Shown: positions 26,472-35,590 of the stretch, piece after piece | Layout of the letters: every line of letters begins with the position of its first letter | Position numbering within the stretch: position 1 is the first letter of the stretch | Source: Bacillota bacterium | GTDB lineage: Bacteria > Bacillota > UBA4882 > UBA8346 | Direction: 5' to 3' | Assembly: GCA_029776205.1 (NCBI GenBank) | Contig: JAKOTQ010000003.1 | Span: 20,526 to 84,525 of the forward strand | DNA: 64,000 nt | The notes under the pieces: generated by a model | What the model was told of the DNA's origin: nothing | The model's input: only the letters and a program-made list of their open reading frames with translations | The model's database searches: none | Program-made: the position numbers and the translations under genes

Positions 26472-27851
26472 ATGGCAAGACAATGTCCTCCCGGAACGAC
26501 TGCCTATACAGTGCGTGCCGGTGATACCTTTTATGAACTCGCCCGCCGTTTTAATACAACGGTGGCTGCAATAATGGCTGCCAATCCAGGGGTTAACCCT
26601 AATCAACTCCAAATTGGTCAAACCATCTGCATCCCGGGGCAACAACCGCCGTCAACCTGTCCGGCCGGTAGTATGCCTTATGTCATTCGGGCGGGAGATA
26701 CATTATTTGCATTAGCCCAACGATTTAACACAACGGTCAATGCCATTTTGGCCATTAATCCAGGACTGGATCCCAACCGGCTCCAGATCGGGCAGACCAT
26801 CTGCATCCCGGGGCAACAGCCGCCGTCAACCTGTCCGGCAGGTAGTACGCCTTATGTGATTCGGGCGGGAGATACATTATATGTATTAGCCCAACGATTT
26901 AACACCACGGTCAATGCCATCCTGGCCATTAATCCAGGACTGGATCCCAACCGGCTCCAGATCGGGCAGACTATCTGCATCCCGGGGCAACAGCCGCCGT
27001 CAACCTGTCCGGCAGGTAGTACACCTTATGTGATTCGGGCAGGAGATACATTATTTGCATTAGCCCAACGATTTAACACCACGGTCAATGCCATCCTGGC
27101 CATTAATCCAGGATTGGATCCCAACCGGCTCCAGATCGGGCAGACTATCTGCATCCCGGGGCAACAACCGCCGTCAACCTGTCCGGCAGGTAGTACACCT
27201 TATGTGATTCGGGCAGGAGATACATTATATGTATTAGCCCAACGATTTAACACCACGGTCAATGCCATCCTGGCCATTAACCCGGGCCTCGATCCTAACC
27301 GGCTCCAGATCGGGCAGACTATCTGCATCCCGGGGCAACAACCGCCGTCAACTTGTCCGGCCAATAGCTTCGCCTACGTCATCAAAGCCGGGGACAACTT
27401 ATATATGCTCGCTTTACGATATGGCACCACAGTCGACGCTATCCTGGCCATTAATCCAGGACTCGATCCTAACCGGCTGCAAATCGGGCAAACCATCTGT
27501 ATACCGGGAGTCCCACCCACAACATGCCCGCCTGGCAGCATAACCTATACAATTCAATCCGGAGATACATTGTTCACTATTGCCACACGTTATAATGTAA
27601 CAGTCAACGCCATCCTGGCGGCCAATCCGGGACTGGATCCCAACAATCTCCGGGTTGGGCAAATCATCTGCATCCCAGGAGGAACTCCCACTTGTCCGCC
27701 CAACACCACATCCTATACCGTAAAGGCCGGAGATACCTTCTTCCGTATCGCCAGAGCCCATAATGTATCTCTGGATGCATTACTGGCAGCCAACCCCGGT
27801 ATTGATCCGGACCGTCTCCAAGTCGGCCAGGTGATCTGCATCCCCAATTAA
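26472..27851 (+). CDS. Protein of eight tandem cysteine-containing LysM repeats
   Basis: A 459-residue protein made almost only of eight LysM units of about 58 residues. Each has the pattern Cys-Pro...Y-x-V/I-x-AGDT...NTTV-A-I-x-x-NPG-x-(D/N)PN-x-L-x-(I/V)GQ-x-IC-(I)P. Paired Cys (CP and TICIP) suggest a disulfide per unit. LysM binds peptidoglycan or cortex glycans. No signal peptide is present, as in coat or cortex proteins made inside the mother cell (SafA-like logic); surface location is inferred. Units 2-5 are nearly identical at DNA level with a 174-base period, units 1 and 6-8 diverge, showing recent tandem duplication or homogenisation. Confidence 0.9.
   Translation: MARQCPPGTTAYTVRAGDTFYELARRFNTTVAAIMAANPGVNPNQLQIGQTICIPGQQPPSTCPAGSMPYVIRAGDTLFALAQRFNTTVNAILAINPGLDPNRLQIGQTICIPGQQPPSTCPAGSTPYVIRAGDTLYVLAQRFNTTVNAILAINPGLDPNRLQIGQTICIPGQQPPSTCPAGSTPYVIRAGDTLFALAQRFNTTVNAILAINPGLDPNRLQIGQTICIPGQQPPSTCPAGSTPYVIRAGDTLYVLAQRFNTTVNAILAINPGLDPNRLQIGQTICIPGQQPPSTCPANSFAYVIKAGDNLYMLALRYGTTVDAILAINPGLDPNRLQIGQTICIPGVPPTTCPPGSITYTIQSGDTLFTIATRYNVTVNAILAANPGLDPNNLRVGQIICIPGGTPTCPPNTTSYTVKAGDTFFRIARAHNVSLDALLAANPGIDPDRLQVGQVICIPN
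26637..27340 (+). repeat. Near-identical 174-bp tandem repeats inside the LysM gene
   Basis: The word GGGCAACA(A/G)CCGCCGTCAAC recurs at 26637, 26811, 26985, 27159 and 27333, exactly 174 bases apart. The four intervening units differ by few bases; alternate units carry LFAL or LYVL, suggesting that a two-unit block was duplicated. Confidence 0.9.
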
Positions 27852-27867
27852 TAGCCCTTCAGAAACA

Positions 27868-27900
27868 ATGAAGCGGGGTTCTTCCCCGCTTCTTCTATTT
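27868..27900 (+). terminator. Terminator of the LysM gene
   Basis: Hairpin with arms AAGCGGGG and CCCCGCTT (loop TTCTT), then TCTTCTATTT. The T tract is interrupted, so strength is moderate. It lies between convergent genes. Confidence 0.7.
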
Positions 27901-27903
27901 AGG

Positions 27904-28482
27904 TTAACTATCACCTTTATTATCTTGCAGCATTTGCTGTTTCTGTTCCGGGCTTTCAAATATGCCGAGCCAGTCACAGACTTCATAGGCAAAATCGACA
28001 AAAGCCCGGCCTTCCGCCGTAATCACATGACCATCCACCACGACCCGCTTTTTCACAAAACGATGACGGGGGTAAGGGTCGGGAACGCCCAAATCCTGGA
28101 TATGCTTCTCTGAACAAGACGTGGTAAATTGATGCTGATCCAAAATACCGGCTCTGCCTAAAAACTGAGGAGCAAAACAAATGGCAGCCAACAACTTTTG
28201 CTGGTGGTCCAATTGCTGAATCAGTTCAGTCAACCCCAGAGGCTGCTCCTGAATGGGTCCCCCCGGGAGGATCAACGCTTCAACATCCGTTTGATCCATT
28301 GTTAAGGCCTCGGCAAGCGTCATATGTGGCACATATACCAAACCAGCCTGGCTCATCAACGGTTCCTTATTAACAGCCACGCTGATGATTTCTTTCCGGC
28401 CTAATTTCCGTAACCGGTGTAATAATAAGGTGACTTCAAAATCAGCCATCTCCGGATAAATAAAACATAAAATCTTACCCAT
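27904..28482 (-). CDS. DJ-1/PfpI family protein
   Basis: A 192-residue class I glutamine amidotransferase-like protein of the DJ-1/PfpI family. Elbow cysteine in LAAICFAPQFLGRAG (Cys near 105), and an acidic residue in the N-terminal strand region (YPEMADFEVTLLL). Members include chaperones, deglycase-like proteins and peptidase-like enzymes; the precise activity cannot be read. The ATG at 28482 follows TTGGAGGA; the extended frame to 28530 has no site. Possibly one unit with the redox protein upstream (60-base gap). Confidence 0.82.
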   Translation of the reverse strand: MGKILCFIYPEMADFEVTLLLHRLRKLGRKEIISVAVNKEPLMSQAGLVYVPHMTLAEALTMDQTDVEALILPGGPIQEQPLGLTELIQQLDHQQKLLAAICFAPQFLGRAGILDQHQFTTSCSEKHIQDLGVPDPYPRHRFVKKRVVVDGHVITAEGRAFVDFAYEVCDWLGIFESPEQKQQMLQDNKGDS

Positions 28483-28542
28483 TCTGAATCCTCCAATCCA
28501 ACTCAACCTGGTACTCGATGGGCTGTGCACTACGGATTGAAA

Positions 28543-28950
28543 CTATTGACATTCGCGCTCAACGATCCGATCCAAAATATCCGCTGCTTTCTGGATAACC
28601 GGACGGCATTTTACCTCTTCATTGCGGTATTTCGCTTTAAGGGGAGCACAATCCAGATCCCCCATCTCCCGACGATACTCATTGAACAATTCTCGCGTCA
28701 ATTGCTTGATCCGGTCGCTTTCATGCGCCCGTTCCTTAACCGTCAGTTTGCCTAAAACCATTAAAGCGCCGGTCAATGCACCGCAGGTTTTGCCAATTGC
28801 CATCCCACCACCAAAAGCGGCCGCCATCTTCAGGGCTTCATCATCCAAATTCAGGCCATAAGCCTGATTGGCTCCACGCAGAATCGTCTCCGCACAATTT
28901 AAATCTTCGGCAATACCATAACCTGCTTTAATAAGATCTCCCAGTCTCAT
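28543..28950 (-). CDS. C_GCAxxG_C_C family putative redox protein
   Basis: A 135-residue cytosolic protein with the family cysteines: NCAETI (about 18-23), GGGMAIGKTCGALTGA (about 47-62), LDCAPL and KCRPVI near the C-terminus. The family is thought to be redox-active or metal-binding; no reaction is known. The ATG at 28950 follows AAAGGAG; the longer frame to 28977 is less well supported. Confidence 0.82.
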   Translation of the reverse strand: MRLGDLIKAGYGIAEDLNCAETILRGANQAYGLNLDDEALKMAAAFGGGMAIGKTCGALTGALMVLGKLTVKERAHESDRIKQLTRELFNEYRREMGDLDCAPLKAKYRNEEVKCRPVIQKAADILDRIVERECQ

Positions 28951-29052
28951 TCGAAATCTCCTTTCAATGACTGTCAAAACTCAGAGTATGAGCTACTGAC
29001 CCAATGTACGACTATCCCACTTGTGCCTCATTTTTCTCCTGCCCTTTACTTT

Positions 29053-29943
29053 TCACACCAGCTCGCCCCGGGCAACCATAAATACTTGGCCGCCAACTTC
29101 AACCTCAATATCACGACGGGAAGCATCTGCTTTCAAATGCAATACCGACGGACGGCCGATCTCCATCCCCTGTTCGACCCGGATTTGGAATTGATCGGTC
29201 CCGAAATAACGATATTTGGCCAAATAACCGGCTAAGCACCCATTGGCGCTGCCAGTGGCTGGATCTTCCGGTATCCCTAAGCAATCGACGAACACCCGCA
29301 CATTTAGGTTATTTCCTTCATCATAAACCTCCGGGCAAAAAACCAGTACATCCTTGGTAGTACTTGATTCGGTCAATGCCGCTAACAACTGTTGATTAAC
29401 CCGTGCTTTTTTAATATCCGCCAAATGACATAAAGGAACAATAATGAAAGGTAACCCGGTAGATACTTCTTGGATGGGATAACGGAAATCGATAGCTTCC
29501 GACGGAAGCCCGAGAGCTTCCGCCATCTTCTCCCGTTCGAAACTCAGCCCGAAAAAGGGAGGATTTTGCTTCATCCAGATAATTTCTTCATTCGTCGCCT
29601 CAGTATCAAAGGACACCGGAATCTGGCCAACAGGCAAGTTCAAACAGATCCTGTCCACAGGCTGTTGAAGGATTTCCTGCCGAATGACCCATGCCGTACC
29701 CAATGTGGGATGGCCGGCAAAAGGCACTTCCGTGACCGGAGTAAATATCCGGACATCATAACCCCCGTCCCGCTCTTCTTCAGAGAGAATAAATGTGGTT
29801 TCGGAATAATTCATCTCCTTGGCCAACTGCTGCATTTCTGCAGTTGTTAACCGGTTACCGCTACGAATCACCGCTAATTGATTGCCACAGTATTTCGCCT
29901 CGGCAAATACATCCACGATATAAAAGATGATACCTTTTGTCAT
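29053..29943 (-). CDS. PhzF family isomerase-like protein
   Basis: A 296-residue PhzF/YddE-type protein with two similar halves. Family motifs: VFAEAKYCGNQLAVI (about 12-26), the catalytic-Glu segment MNYSETTFI (near 45-53), FAGHPTLGTAWV and the C-terminal DPATGSANGCLAGYL. PhzF enzymes isomerise or lactonise small molecules; this one lies outside any phenazine cluster, so the substrate is unknown. It follows the alanine aminotransferase-like gene by 28 bases on the same strand, suggesting co-transcription. Confidence 0.88.
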   Translation of the reverse strand: MTKGIIFYIVDVFAEAKYCGNQLAVIRSGNRLTTAEMQQLAKEMNYSETTFILSEEERDGGYDVRIFTPVTEVPFAGHPTLGTAWVIRQEILQQPVDRICLNLPVGQIPVSFDTEATNEEIIWMKQNPPFFGLSFEREKMAEALGLPSEAIDFRYPIQEVSTGLPFIIVPLCHLADIKKARVNQQLLAALTESSTTKDVLVFCPEVYDEGNNLNVRVFVDCLGIPEDPATGSANGCLAGYLAKYRYFGTDQFQIRVEQGMEIGRPSVLHLKADASRRDIEVEVGGQVFMVARGELV

Positions 29944-29971
29944 TAATCCACCTCAAACCCTGCGACAGACT

Positions 29972-31186
29972 TTATTGATGATAGGATCTTAGGAAGGTTT
30001 CAACCCGATCCAATGCCACTTGAAGATCGGGTAAAGACGGTAAGAAAACCACCCGGAAATGATCCGGCTCAAACCAGTTAAATCCGGTTCCCTGAACCAA
30101 TAAAACATGCTGATCTATTAACAAATCTAAAACGAATTTCTGATCATCCCGAATATTAAAACGGGCTACATCAATCTTCGGGAAAAGATACAAAGCTCCT
30201 TTCGGTTTTACACAGGACAACCCCGGAATCTCATTAATCCGTTTCCAGGCATAACTCCGCTGTTCATAAAGGCGCCCGCCGGGGCAGATCAAATCTTCGA
30301 TGGACTGGTGCCCTTCCAAAGCAGCTTTAATGGTGTACTGGGCCGGAACATTACTGCAAAGCCGCATCGAACACAACATATTCAATCCTTCCAAGTAACC
30401 CTTAGCCATCGCCCGATTGCCGCTGATCACCATCCATCCGGCACGAAAACCGGCAATCCGATGGGATTTGGATAAGCCGTTTAGCGTGATAAAGAGCGTA
30501 TCCTCAGACAAAGAGGCAATGGAGTAATGCTTGATGCCGTCATAGGTGATCTTATCATAGATTTCATCAGCAAAAACGATCAATTGATGCTTAACGGCCA
30601 GATCCACAATGCCTTGGAGAATTTCCAGAGGATACACCGCACCGGTGGGATTGTTCGGATTGATAAGAACGATCCCTTTTGTTTTAGGAGTGATCTTTTT
30701 ACGGATATCGTCTAAATCCGGATTCCAATCCGAACTTTCATCACAACGGTAATGAACTGCAGTCCCGCCAGCCAGGTTCACTGCAGCGGTCCATAAAGGA
30801 TAATCAGGCGCAGGTATCAGGATCTCATCGCCGTTATCCAACAATCCCTGCATCGTAATCATGATCAATTCACTGACGCCATTTCCGACATAAATATCGC
30901 CTAAATCAATATTGCGGATTCCTTTGCTCCGATGATATTCCAATATGGCCTGACGGGCCTCGAGAATACCCCGGGAGTCAGAATAACCATGGGCATGGGA
31001 TAAATGGGTATGCATCGCATCTAATATCTCCGGCGGCGCTTCAAATTGAAAGGGTGCCGGATTTCCGATATTCAATTTAATAATCTTATGTCCTTGGGCT
31101 TCCATCCGGTTCGCTTCATCCATGACCGGCCCTCGGATATCATAACAAACATTATCCAGCTTCCTTGACTTCTCAAAATTACGCAT
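29972..31186 (-). CDS. alaA: Alanine-type aminotransferase (AlaA-like)
   Basis: A 404-residue fold-I PLP aminotransferase strongly resembling E. coli AlaA: KLDNVCYDIRGPVMDEANR at the start, KLNIGNPAPF, GNGVSELI, PAPDYPLWTAAV, INPNNPTGAVYP, and the PLP lysine in NGLSKSHRIAGFRAGW. Probably transfers amino groups between pyruvate/alanine and glutamate. RBS GGAGGT lies ahead of the ATG at 31186. The MocR-type regulator immediately upstream on the same strand may regulate this gene. Confidence 0.9.
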   Translation of the reverse strand: MRNFEKSRKLDNVCYDIRGPVMDEANRMEAQGHKIIKLNIGNPAPFQFEAPPEILDAMHTHLSHAHGYSDSRGILEARQAILEYHRSKGIRNIDLGDIYVGNGVSELIMITMQGLLDNGDEILIPAPDYPLWTAAVNLAGGTAVHYRCDESSDWNPDLDDIRKKITPKTKGIVLINPNNPTGAVYPLEILQGIVDLAVKHQLIVFADEIYDKITYDGIKHYSIASLSEDTLFITLNGLSKSHRIAGFRAGWMVISGNRAMAKGYLEGLNMLCSMRLCSNVPAQYTIKAALEGHQSIEDLICPGGRLYEQRSYAWKRINEIPGLSCVKPKGALYLFPKIDVARFNIRDDQKFVLDLLIDQHVLLVQGTGFNWFEPDHFRVVFLPSLPDLQVALDRVETFLRSYHQ

Positions 31187-31241
31187 AAAAATTGACCTCC
31201 ATCTTCTTGAAGACTTAATCTATATCTTTTTCGGACTCCGC

Positions 31242-32705
31242 TCATCCTGATTGAATCCGTCGGACAGCTTCTCCGATTACCGCAAAACCCTTTTCCATTA
31301 TGTCCGGAGTCACCCGGGAAATACCCAACCGGAACGTATGCTTACCATCGGATGGGTTGACAAAAAAGATATCTCCAGGCATAAACAAGACTTGGTTGCG
31401 ATACGCTTCAGCCAATACCTGCCGGGCATCGAGGGATGGTTCCAACTCAATAAAAATGTGCAGTCCTCCTTCTCCCCAGACTTTGCGGCAGGGGATCAAC
31501 TGCCGGGCTAATTCCACCGCCCGCTGATGTCGTTCCCGATAAACCTTGCGGGCTTTTTTCAAATACTTTTCAAATTGGCCGGTGTGTAAATATTCATAAA
31601 GAATCGCCTGGTCAAGAAAGGAAGTATGAATATTTAGGCTCCGTTTGATGCTTTCCAGATATGAAATCAGGCGGGCATCGGCCATAATCCAACCCACTCG
31701 GAGCCCGGGAAACAAAATTTTTGAAAAACTTCCGAGATAAATCATGCCATTGGCGTTATCTGCCAATGCCATCATCGGGGCCACATGAGCCCCGGAATAC
31801 CGCAGTTCTTCATTGAATCCATCCTCAACCACCGGCACCCGATACTCTTGAAACTGCTCCAGGACAGCTTTGCGTTTTTCCGGCGACATCACAATACCGG
31901 TGGGATTGTGATAAGAGGGAATCAGGTAACCCAGCTTAACCCTTTGCGCAGCTAAAACCCGCCGAAGTTCCTCCACATCCATACCGTCATCTTGCAAAGG
32001 AATCCCGATAATCTCCAGTCCCGCCAAACGCATGATCTTCAATGCTGTATTATGCGTCGGATTTTCACAGATGATCCGGTCACCGGGACGGGTCAACGCC
32101 GACAGCACCAGATTAAACCCTTCGGTAAAACCATTGGTGACTAAAATATCTTTGCCGTCGGGCGAAACCCCTTTAGCTTTCATATATTGCTTTAAGTAAT
32201 CCAACAAATAGCGATAACCTTGAGCATACCCGTAATTCAGCAGCTTTTCGCCTTCAACGGCCACCCGGTTTAAAAAAGAACGTTTCACATCATCCATCTC
32301 AAACAATTGAGGGTCCGGCGCAATGCTTTTAAAGGAAAGATATCCCTTTTCCCACTTCAGTTCTTTTTTTTCAATATCCAGATCCACTGCTGTTCGGGCA
32401 TAATCGGTCATCATCGCTTCCCAATCGTAGAGAACACCGGTTTTTTCAGACTGTGGCGACTGTGGCGTTTGCATGGTCACAAAAGCGCCCTGCCCTTGAA
32501 TGATTTGGACAAACCCGTCGTCTTCTAGATATTGATAAGCTTGGGTGACCGTATTGCGGCTCACATTAAGAATAGCAGCCAATTCCCGGGTAGCCGGCAG
32601 CCGTACACCGGACTGCAACACTCCCGAAAAAATTAGCTCCTTCAGATAATCTCTGATTTGAAGATATGCCGGACGATGAGCGTCAAGCTTCAGATCATTA
32701 AACAT
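31242..32705 (-). CDS. MocR-family transcriptional regulator (GntR HTH + aminotransferase domain)
   Basis: A 487-residue fusion: N-terminal GntR winged helix (about 10-80, GVRLPATRELAAILNVSRNT) and a C-terminal fold-I aminotransferase-like domain that binds PLP (Lys in GSFSKILFPGLRVGW, about 340). MocR/PdxR regulators sense PLP or amino compounds and often control a neighbouring transaminase, transporter or PLP gene. Here the likely targets are alaA and phzF downstream, or its own promoter. Whether the aminotransferase domain is catalytic is unknown. Confidence 0.9.
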   Translation of the reverse strand: MFNDLKLDAHRPAYLQIRDYLKELIFSGVLQSGVRLPATRELAAILNVSRNTVTQAYQYLEDDGFVQIIQGQGAFVTMQTPQSPQSEKTGVLYDWEAMMTDYARTAVDLDIEKKELKWEKGYLSFKSIAPDPQLFEMDDVKRSFLNRVAVEGEKLLNYGYAQGYRYLLDYLKQYMKAKGVSPDGKDILVTNGFTEGFNLVLSALTRPGDRIICENPTHNTALKIMRLAGLEIIGIPLQDDGMDVEELRRVLAAQRVKLGYLIPSYHNPTGIVMSPEKRKAVLEQFQEYRVPVVEDGFNEELRYSGAHVAPMMALADNANGMIYLGSFSKILFPGLRVGWIMADARLISYLESIKRSLNIHTSFLDQAILYEYLHTGQFEKYLKKARKVYRERHQRAVELARQLIPCRKVWGEGGLHIFIELEPSLDARQVLAEAYRNQVLFMPGDIFFVNPSDGKHTFRLGISRVTPDIMEKGFAVIGEAVRRIQSG

Positions 32706-32907
32706 GCTTATACCTCTTCATCGGCAATCGATATACTTCACGCGTTGCAATATAACCCCTACCTGGACTCTGTCTATCGATATACCTATTCTGCCATAAC
32801 TTCATTCATTAAAAAAGAACCACTGCTATAGATTTTTTGACGAAACGTGGTCCACTCAGACCCGAATTAAAATAACTTCGGCAATTAAACTATGATTCCT
32901 GCCCTAA

Positions 32908-32941
32908 ATAAAACCGCCTGGTCATCATACCAGACGGTTAG
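32908..32941 (-). terminator. Terminator downstream of the CBS gene
   Basis: Minus-strand arms AACCGTCTGGT and ACCAGGCGGTT (one G-U pair), loop ATGATG, followed by TTATTT. Confidence 0.85.
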
Positions 32942-32967
32942 GATATTCATATTCGTATAATCAAGCG

Positions 32968-33408
32968 TTAATCCATCTTTACCATCCGTAGCACCGGCAC
33001 CTTTTCCTGATAGCGTTCTCTGGCAAAATACTCGATAATCTGACTCCGCCGGATAATCCCGATAAAAATACCGCTGTCATCGACGACCGGAATGAAATTT
33101 TGCATGATCGCCAACGAAATCAAATCTTCAATCTGGGCATTAATGTGGACGGGTTTATCATTTAAGCGTCTTGGAATTTCCTCCAAAGGAACCCGCTCGG
33201 TCCCTTCAAAACTTAAACCGGGCGTATTTTTCATCTTTCGGAGCAAGTCGCCTTCTGTCAAAGTCCCCACATATCGGCCTTGGCTATCCACGATGGGGAG
33301 CGCAGTGTAGCGGTGATAATCCATCTTTTCCATTGCCTGTCGCATCGTTGATTTTAAAGGTAAATACACAACGTCTTTTTTAGGCAACAAAAAAAATGCA
33401 ACATTCAT
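32968..33408 (-). CDS. CBS-pair domain protein
   Basis: A 146-residue protein consisting of two CBS domains (about 15-70 and 80-135; AMEKMDYHRYTALPIVD and MQNFIPVVDDSGIFIG). CBS pairs bind adenine nucleotides and regulate partner enzymes or channels; no effector domain is attached, so it probably acts in trans. The ATG at 33408 is about 7 bases after GGAAG; a GTG six bases upstream is an alternative. Single gene with its own terminator. Confidence 0.85.
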   Translation of the reverse strand: MNVAFFLLPKKDVVYLPLKSTMRQAMEKMDYHRYTALPIVDSQGRYVGTLTEGDLLRKMKNTPGLSFEGTERVPLEEIPRRLNDKPVHINAQIEDLISLAIMQNFIPVVDDSGIFIGIIRRSQIIEYFARERYQEKVPVLRMVKMD

Positions 33409-34176
33409 GAACACTCTTCCTTCCCTCGTTTTATGAATTGCATTTCCAACCAGGGCTTTATCTTCGGCTCTTTGTCAAAACTGCCCCTTTTACAGTCTAT
33501 GTGCCGAAGTCACAATCGTTCCATTAATTCTTTTTCACTTCTGTTCAACGAATTTTTCCTGATAAAGTTTCCAACAAAATGCAGCATAAGCTCGAATTTT
33601 TAATTATCATTGTTTATTATAGTATTCGGTAGTTGGATTATAACTTTTGAGATAGAATTGGCCATTTCCAGCCATTAATTTTTCTTTTCAAGTTTCTGAA
33701 AGCTATTTTTGGACTGGACTGATATAAATGCAAAGGTTTTATAGGTAGCCGTGAATGCGTTACTGAACACCCACAGCCGCTTTTTTACCGCCAAAAAAGC
33801 GACGCAAAAAGGCGCCGGAAAACCTAAGGTTTCCGGACCTTCCTCTAATTCATCCGGGGTTCTTGAATGTCTTCGCCATCCATGGCCTTTCGACTGTCAA
33901 TCAAGCTAAGGCCTTCGACGGCGACCACAGTTTTTCATCCTTCAAAAGATGCGGCGCAGGCTCCATCCCTGGAGCCTTTGGTCAGCGATAGATTCGCCTA
34001 TACAAGGAAAAATTGACATAAAAGTGGCCCGCCATGAATGGCGGGCCCGCGTCTTTGATTCCGGATGAATCACTGCCGTCGGCAGTCAGTATAGCCCTGA
34101 AGCCGCCGCAACGGATACGGCGGCTATAAAAGATCATAAACATACATTCTGTAAAAATTGCACGGTTAGAGCATTT
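33409..34176. other. Long non-coding gap with a cluster of hairpins
   Basis: A 768-base gap between the CBS gene and asnS. The left part (to about 33730) is AT-rich and holds the CBS promoter region. From about 33760 to 34130 the composition changes and several perfect inverted repeats follow one another: CCGGAAA/TTTCCGG (33815-33836), GGCTCC/GGAGCC (33959-33976), GGCCCGCC/GGCGGGCC (34026-34047), ACTGCCG/CGGCAGT (34072-34086), AGCCGCCG/CGGCGGCT (34101-34125). The pentamer CATCC recurs at 33851, 33877, 33936 and 33964, often at a hairpin loop. No convincing ORF. Confidence 0.7.
34026..34047 (-). terminator. Possible terminator downstream of asnS
   Basis: Perfect 8-bp stem GGCCCGCC/GGCGGGCC with a 6-base loop; on the minus strand it is followed by ACTTTTATG. 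It is 130 bases past the asnS stop and may instead belong to the hairpin cluster. Confidence 0.5.
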
Positions 34177-35568
34177 TTAAAAATCTGCCGATTTAACCGT
34201 CCTCGGGAAGGAGACCACATCACGGATATTGCTCATACCGGTGATGTACATGATCGCCCGTTCAAATCCCAACCCGAACCCAGCGTGTTTGGTACCGCCG
34301 TATTTGCGGATATCAAGGTACCACCAATAATCTTCCGGCTTGAGTTTCAACTCGGCCATGCGTTTTTCCAGCCGGTCCAGGCGCTCTTCACGTTGACTGC
34401 CCCCAATAATCTCGCCAACTCCGGGAACCAGGCAATCCATTGCGGCAACCGTTTTCTCGTCATCATTCATCCGCATATAGAATGCTTTGATATCCTTCGG
34501 ATAGTCGGTTACAAATACCGGTTTTTTAAAGATTTGTTCGGTCAAATACCGTTCATGTTCCGTTTGGAGGTCTTTACCCCATTCAACAGGATAGTCGAAA
34601 CTGGTATTGGCTTTTTTCAGCAGTTCGATAGCTTCAGTATACGTCACATGGGCAAATTCGGAATTGACCACATTTTCAAGGCGGTCAAACAGTCCTTTAT
34701 CGATAAAGTTATTGAAGAAACTCATCTCTTCTGGTGCATGTTCCAAACAGTAATTAATCAAATATTTTAGCATATCCTCGGCCAGTTCCATATCATCTTC
34801 CAACGTCGCAAAGGCCATCTCAGGTTCGATCATCCAGAACTCAGCCGCATGCCGGGCCGTATTGGAATTTTCCGCCCGGAAGGTCGGGCCAAAGGTATAG
34901 ACATTCCGGAAAGCCATACAATAGGTTTCCACTTCCAATTGGCCGCTGACCGTCAGATTCGTTTCTCTTCCAAAAAAGTCTTCTTTGAAATTGACCTCAC
35001 CCGTATCCGTCAGCGGCGGATTTTTGGGATCTAATGTCGTTACCCGGAACATTTCGCCGGCTCCTTCACAGTCGCTTCCGGTGATGATCGGCGTATGTAC
35101 ATAAACGAAATTCCGTTCCTGAAAATATTTATGGATGGCATAAGCCGCCAAGGAGCGAATCCGAAACACCGCCGAAAAAGTATTGGTCCTTGGCCGTAAA
35201 TGAGCAATCGTCCGTAAAAATTCGAAAGAATGGCGTTTTTTCTGCAACGGATACTCCGGCGGGCATTCGCCTTCAATATGAACCTGTTCAGCTTTGAGTT
35301 CAAAGGGCTGTTTCGCTCCGGGACTTTCCACCAGCAAGCCGTCGACCACAATCGCTGACCCAACGCCCAGTTTCACCACTTCTGCAAAGTTACTCAGAGA
35401 ATCGTCGATTACAATTTGTAAATTGTTAAAGAATGATCCGTCATTCAACTCAATAAAACCAAAGGATTTCGAATCACGAATGGTCCTGACCCATCCCGAA
35501 ACCTGAATCCGTTGATTCATGTACGATGTTGCATCTTTAAACAATTGCCTTACCGTCACTTTATTCAT
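34177..35568 (-). CDS. asnS: Asparaginyl-tRNA synthetase
   Basis: A 463-residue class IIb aminoacyl-tRNA synthetase that charges tRNA-Asn. N-terminal OB-fold anticodon domain (about 1-105, [19 protein letters not shown]) and class II catalytic core with motif 2 ([19 protein letters not shown]) and motif 3 ([13 protein letters not shown]) intact. The ATG at 35568 is preceded by GGAGGAAAAG; the extended frame to 35625 overlaps the asnA end and is rejected. asnA lies directly upstream (22-base gap), so asparagine is made and used by one operon. No T-box was found upstream. Confidence 0.95.
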   Translation of the reverse strand: MNKVTVRQLFKDATSYMNQRIQVSGWVRTIRDSKSFGFIELNDGSFFNNLQIVIDDSLSNFAEVVKLGVGSAIVVDGLLVESPGAKQPFELKAEQVHIEGECPPEYPLQKKRHSFEFLRTIAHLRPRTNTFSAVFRIRSLAAYAIHKYFQERNFVYVHTPIITGSDCEGAGEMFRVTTLDPKNPPLTDTGEVNFKEDFFGRETNLTVSGQLEVETYCMAFRNVYTFGPTFRAENSNTARHAAEFWMIEPEMAFATLEDDMELAEDMLKYLINYCLEHAPEEMSFFNNFIDKGLFDRLENVVNSEFAHVTYTEAIELLKKANTSFDYPVEWGKDLQTEHERYLTEQIFKKPVFVTDYPKDIKAFYMRMNDDEKTVAAMDCLVPGVGEIIGGSQREERLDRLEKRMAELKLKPEDYWWYLDIRKYGGTKHAGFGLGFERAIMYITGMSNIRDVVSFPRTVKSADF

Positions 35569-35590
35569 AATCTTTTCCTCCGTCCTTCCT

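Noticed and set aside
26637..27340. Regular repeats as a CRISPR array
   Set aside because: The 174-base units are in-frame coding LysM domains with no spacer structure.
33760..33960. Transposase remnant in the asnS-CBS gap
   Set aside because: No transposase-like peptide in six frames and no terminal inverted repeat pair bounding the segment.
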